A DNA stretch of 21,215 nt, from NCBI GenBank assembly GCA_964486155.1, contig CAZAKQ010000011.1, forward strand, positions 1 to 21,215, read 5' to 3'. Positions 19,327-21,215 of the stretch are shown piece by piece. Source of the stretch: JAHITU01 sp964486155 (lineage in GTDB: Bacteria; Patescibacteriota; Minisyncoccia; Phycocordibacterales; UBA12079). The translations under genes and the position numbers were made by a program. The notes beneath the pieces were generated by a model. The model saw only the letters and a list, made by a program, of their open reading frames with translations, had not been told where the DNA came from and did no database searches. The first letter of the stretch is position 1, and each line of letters opens with the position of its first letter.

Positions 19327-19740
19327 ATGTTTTGTCCAATTTGTATAGGAACGGCTGTTTTAGGCGCTACAGGAATTGCAAAAGCTTGCAAGTATTTTAA
19401 AAAAGATAATATGAAAACACTAAAATTTAGGGAAAAATTGAGTAAGTTAATATTGGAAGGAGAAAAAGATACTACTTGGAGACTTTTTGATGATAAAAAT
19501 TTATCTGTAGGTGATGAAGTTCGGTTTTTGATTTGGGATAGTTTAGAAGAATTTGTTAAAGTTAAATTATTAGATGTTAGAGAAACTGTATTCGGTAAAT
19601 TAACTGAAGAAGATTGGGAAGGACATGAAAAATTTGAATCAGAGGAAGAAATGTATAAAACTTATTCTAAATATTACAATTGTAAAGTGGACGAAAACAG
19701 TCCAGTGAAAATAATTAAATTTAAAATAATCCAAGATTGA
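19327..19740 (+). CDS. ASCH-domain protein with small CxxC/hydrophobic N-terminal segment
   Basis: From ATG 19327 the product has 137 residues. Residues 29 onward (MKTLKFREKLSKLILEGEKDTTWRLFDD...VGDEVRFLIWDSLEEFVKVKLLDVRETVFGKL) match the ASCH fold, a PUA-like domain thought to bind RNA or modified nucleic acid, and would make a complete 109-residue protein from ATG 19411. The first 28 residues (CPIC motif, then GTAVLGATGIAKA) look like a separate small membrane peptide fused in frame. Either start is possible; the near-contact with secA (6 nt) suggests co-transcription from 19327. Stop is TGA, showing TGA is not recoded. Confidence 0.75.
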   Translation: MFCPICIGTAVLGATGIAKACKYFKKDNMKTLKFREKLSKLILEGEKDTTWRLFDDKNLSVGDEVRFLIWDSLEEFVKVKLLDVRETVFGKLTEEDWEGHEKFESEEEMYKTYSKYYNCKVDENSPVKIIKFKIIQD

Positions 19741-19743
19741 TTC

Positions 19744-19781
19744 AAGGTAACGTTAGGGTAACGTTACCCTAACGTTACCTT
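19744..19781. repeat. Perfect 38-bp palindrome with three TAACGTTA octamers
   Basis: The sequence is AAGG-TAACGTTA-GGG-TAACGTTA-CCC-TAACGTTA-CCTT, exactly self-complementary about 19762/19763. Each octamer is itself a palindrome. There is no T-run after it, so it is not a standard terminator. It starts 3 nt after the ASCH stop codon. It could be a multi-site operator or a mobile palindrome; nothing else in the window resembles it. Confidence 0.85.
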
Positions 19782-19813
19782 AAACTTCATGAGGAAATAA
19801 AAGTAGGTAAAAA

Positions 19814-19866
19814 ACTATTCCAACCTGCCTACCGGCAGGTAGTTCGATTAGAGTATTTTTGGTTTT
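19814..19866 (+). terminator. Probable terminator of the secA-ASCH transcript, with a CTGCC palindrome in its loop
   Basis: ACTATTCCAA (about 19814-19823) and TTCGATTAGAGTATTTTT (about 19843-19860) look like the two sides of the AATACTCCAATCGATTGGAGTATTTTT terminator seen after rplE, now separated by ACCTGCC-TACC-GGCAGGT. A T-run follows. The stem is degraded, so activity is uncertain. Confidence 0.45.
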
Positions 19867-19905
19867 TTAAAATGTATTACCAGAATAATTTAGATTTTTT
19901 AAAAA

Positions 19906-19983
19906 GAGGTACGACCTCAATTATAATAAAACAATATTAAATTACTAAAGGTTACAGTTATTTTAATTAAGAGGTCGGACCTC
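19906..19983. repeat. 78-bp REP-type element with GAGGT.CGACCTC ends
   Basis: The ends are palindromes GAGGTACGACCTC (19906-19918) and GAGGTCGGACCTC (19971-19983), each a hairpin and together inverted. The interior right half AAATTACTAAAGGTTACAG...TTTTAATTAA matches 12697-12728. The element has the same length as 12616-12693 and nearly that of 20990-21069. The right hairpin lies 19 nt beyond the 3' end of the ppaC gene and could help end its transcript on the - strand. Confidence 0.8.
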
Positions 19984-20002
19984 GAAAAACAAAAATTATT
20001 TT

Positions 20003-20926
20003 TTATTTTCCGAAATGTTTTTGGAAGACTGGGGCGATTTGTTTTTTACGAGAAACTAGATTATTGACGTATAGGAATCCGTCACGCTCTTCTGCCTCGA
20101 ATAGTTTTATAAATAATTCTGTATTATTTTCATCTGAACAAATTGAATAAGATTCCTCATTTAAAATGTCTATAATTGAAAAACAGGTTCCGGTTAAGTT
20201 ATCTTTTTCTTGAATTTCTTTTAATTTTGTTTTGAGCTCTTCTTTCCGATTTAATCCAAAATCTTTATTAGTGGTTTCCATTACTCCAATTCCAAATTTT
20301 CTATCTTCTATTTCAAATATTTTATAATCTAATTTAATTAGTTCTTCAGTATCTATATCTCCTAAATCAGATTTGGCTTTAAACATTTCTAAACTAAAAG
20401 TTTCTAGATCTCCAATTTTGGCAATTTGATTTAATTTTTCAACTAAATCTTTGTCAGTTTGAGTTGTAGTAGGGGAACGGAAATATAAAGTGTCTGAAAT
20501 TATTCCAGCTATCAGTAAAGAAGCATTGACTTTAGATAATTCAGTATTAGTTTCAAAATATTTTTCAGCGATAATTGAACAAGATGAACCAAGAGGTTTA
20601 ATTAAGATAGAAATAGGTTTATCAGTTTCTAGTTTTACTTTGTGGTGATCTATAATTTCTACAATATCTAAATCTCCAATATTGTCTATACTTTGAGTTT
20701 CTTCATTATGATCTAAAAGAATTATTTCTGAATTTTTAGGAATTTCATGAACATGTTCCGGTTCTTCTACATTAAATTTTTTAAAAACAAATTTTGTTTC
20801 GTTATTTAAATGACCTAAAGCATAAGCTTTAGCTTTTTCTCTTTTTTGTTCTAGATAGTCTTGGTAGACTAGAGCGGAGCAGATTGTATCTGTGTCGGGA
20901 TTTTGGTGTCCTATAATATATTTCAT
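20003..20926 (-). CDS. ppaC: Manganese-dependent (family II) inorganic pyrophosphatase
   Basis: The 307-residue product hydrolyses pyrophosphate to phosphate and is of the usual family II length. The DHH domain has GHQNPDTDTICSALVY (H7, D11, D13), LLDHNE (D72) and IIDHHK (D93-H95); GIISDTLYFRSPTTT supplies a further metal ligand (D145). The DHHA2 domain ends with LVSRKKQIAPVF, the substrate-binding SRKKQ motif. There are no CBS domains, so no nucleotide regulation of that type is expected. It is convergent with secA-ASCH. A TATGAT box lies 3 nt before the ATG, closer than ideal for a -10. Confidence 0.96.
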   Translation of the reverse strand: MKYIIGHQNPDTDTICSALVYQDYLEQKREKAKAYALGHLNNETKFVFKKFNVEEPEHVHEIPKNSEIILLDHNEETQSIDNIGDLDIVEIIDHHKVKLETDKPISILIKPLGSSCSIIAEKYFETNTELSKVNASLLIAGIISDTLYFRSPTTTQTDKDLVEKLNQIAKIGDLETFSLEMFKAKSDLGDIDTEELIKLDYKIFEIEDRKFGIGVMETTNKDFGLNRKEELKTKLKEIQEKDNLTGTCFSIIDILNEESYSICSDENNTELFIKLFEAEERDGFLYVNNLVSRKKQIAPVFQKHFGK

Positions 20927-20989
20927 AGTATCATAATCCGCAAAATTAGTGCACTTCTTTGTCGTCTTCGGAAAAAAAGATATAATTTT

Positions 20990-21069
20990 AGTAGTCCGAC
21001 TACTGAATTTGCAAGTACACGGATTTGCCTAAAGATTTTAAATTTATAAACTAAAGTAGTCGGACTACT
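20990..21069. repeat. 80-bp REP-type element with AGTAGTC.GACTACT ends
   Basis: AGTAGTCCGACTACT (20990-21004) and AGTAGTCGGACTACT (21055-21069) are each hairpins and are exact reverse complements of one another. The interior right half CTAAAGATTTTAAATTTATAAACTAA resembles that of 19906-19983. It lies 64 nt upstream of ppaC. From 21070 to the end I see no gene; only weak A+T inverted repeats such as CTAATTT...AAATTAG and ATTTCAA-GA-TTGAAAT. Confidence 0.85.
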
Positions 21070-21215
21070 GAAATTACTTTTTTCCTCGTCTCCTTGAATT
21101 GCATCTAATTTTGAGGATTCTAAATTAGTTGTTAATTTTGTTATTTTTTTATAATTATTTAAATTAGTATAAGTTATTTAGAGTTTGATTTCAAGATTGA
21201 AATTTTATAAATGGT

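Noticed and set aside
21180..21200. AGAGTTTGAT, the usual 5' end of 16S rRNA
   Set aside because: The following bases (TTCAAGATTGAAAT) do not continue as 16S rRNA (CCTGGCTCAG); they form a small A+T hairpin.

Overview
The window looks like the chromosome of a Candidate Phyla Radiation (Patescibacteria) bacterium, probably a Parcubacteria-type lineage. This is an inference. The reasons are a very A+T-rich sequence, a ribosomal cluster in S10/spc order in which rpmD (uL30) is missing between rpsE and rplO, TGA used as an ordinary stop (so not the recoded Gracilibacteria/SR1 code), almost no Shine-Dalgarno motifs before start codons, and spacers full of short G+C-rich palindromes. I cannot confirm the lineage without a database.

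Layout. 1-8015: rplP-rpmC-rpsQ, rplN-rplX-rplE, rpsN-rpsH-rplF-rplR-rpsE-rplO-secY, all on the + strand. A strong terminator follows rplE and a promoter candidate precedes rpsN. 8253-10640: a methyltransferase, adenylate kinase and methionine aminopeptidase. 10638-11393: a REP-associated tyrosine transposase (RAYT) gene on the - strand, bracketed by the palindromes such enzymes act on. 11585-12160: ndk. 12189-12577: a free-standing, highly structured non-coding RNA gene with its own promoter and terminator. 12599-15216: REP-type elements, then an O-antigen-ligase-like membrane protein with TPRs behind a leader closed by a 14-bp inverted repeat. 15463-19740: murB, secA and an ASCH-domain gene. 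20003-20926: a family II inorganic pyrophosphatase on the - strand.

How the genes work together. Most of the window is housekeeping: ribosomal proteins plus SecY and SecA (translation and export), Map (N-terminal processing), Adk, Ndk and PpaC (nucleotide and pyrophosphate balance), MurB (peptidoglycan) and a Wzy-like envelope enzyme.

The unusual part is the non-coding layer. (1) A roughly 200-280 nt structured element occurs five times, only in ribosomal-operon spacers and always in the direction of transcription. It fills the gap from stop codon to near the next start codon and shows compensatory base changes between copies. (2) An unidentified Y-shaped RNA of about 315 nt lies at 12225-12539. 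(3) A RAYT gene sits with several related palindrome elements built on GTCGGAC/GTCCGAC. (4) Palindromes have entered reading frames: a 33-bp G+C-rich unit lies in the same frame in both rpsE and murB, and others lie in murB and in the RAYT gene. (5) TATAAT boxes lie 6-7 nt before the start codon of several genes, predicting leaderless mRNAs.
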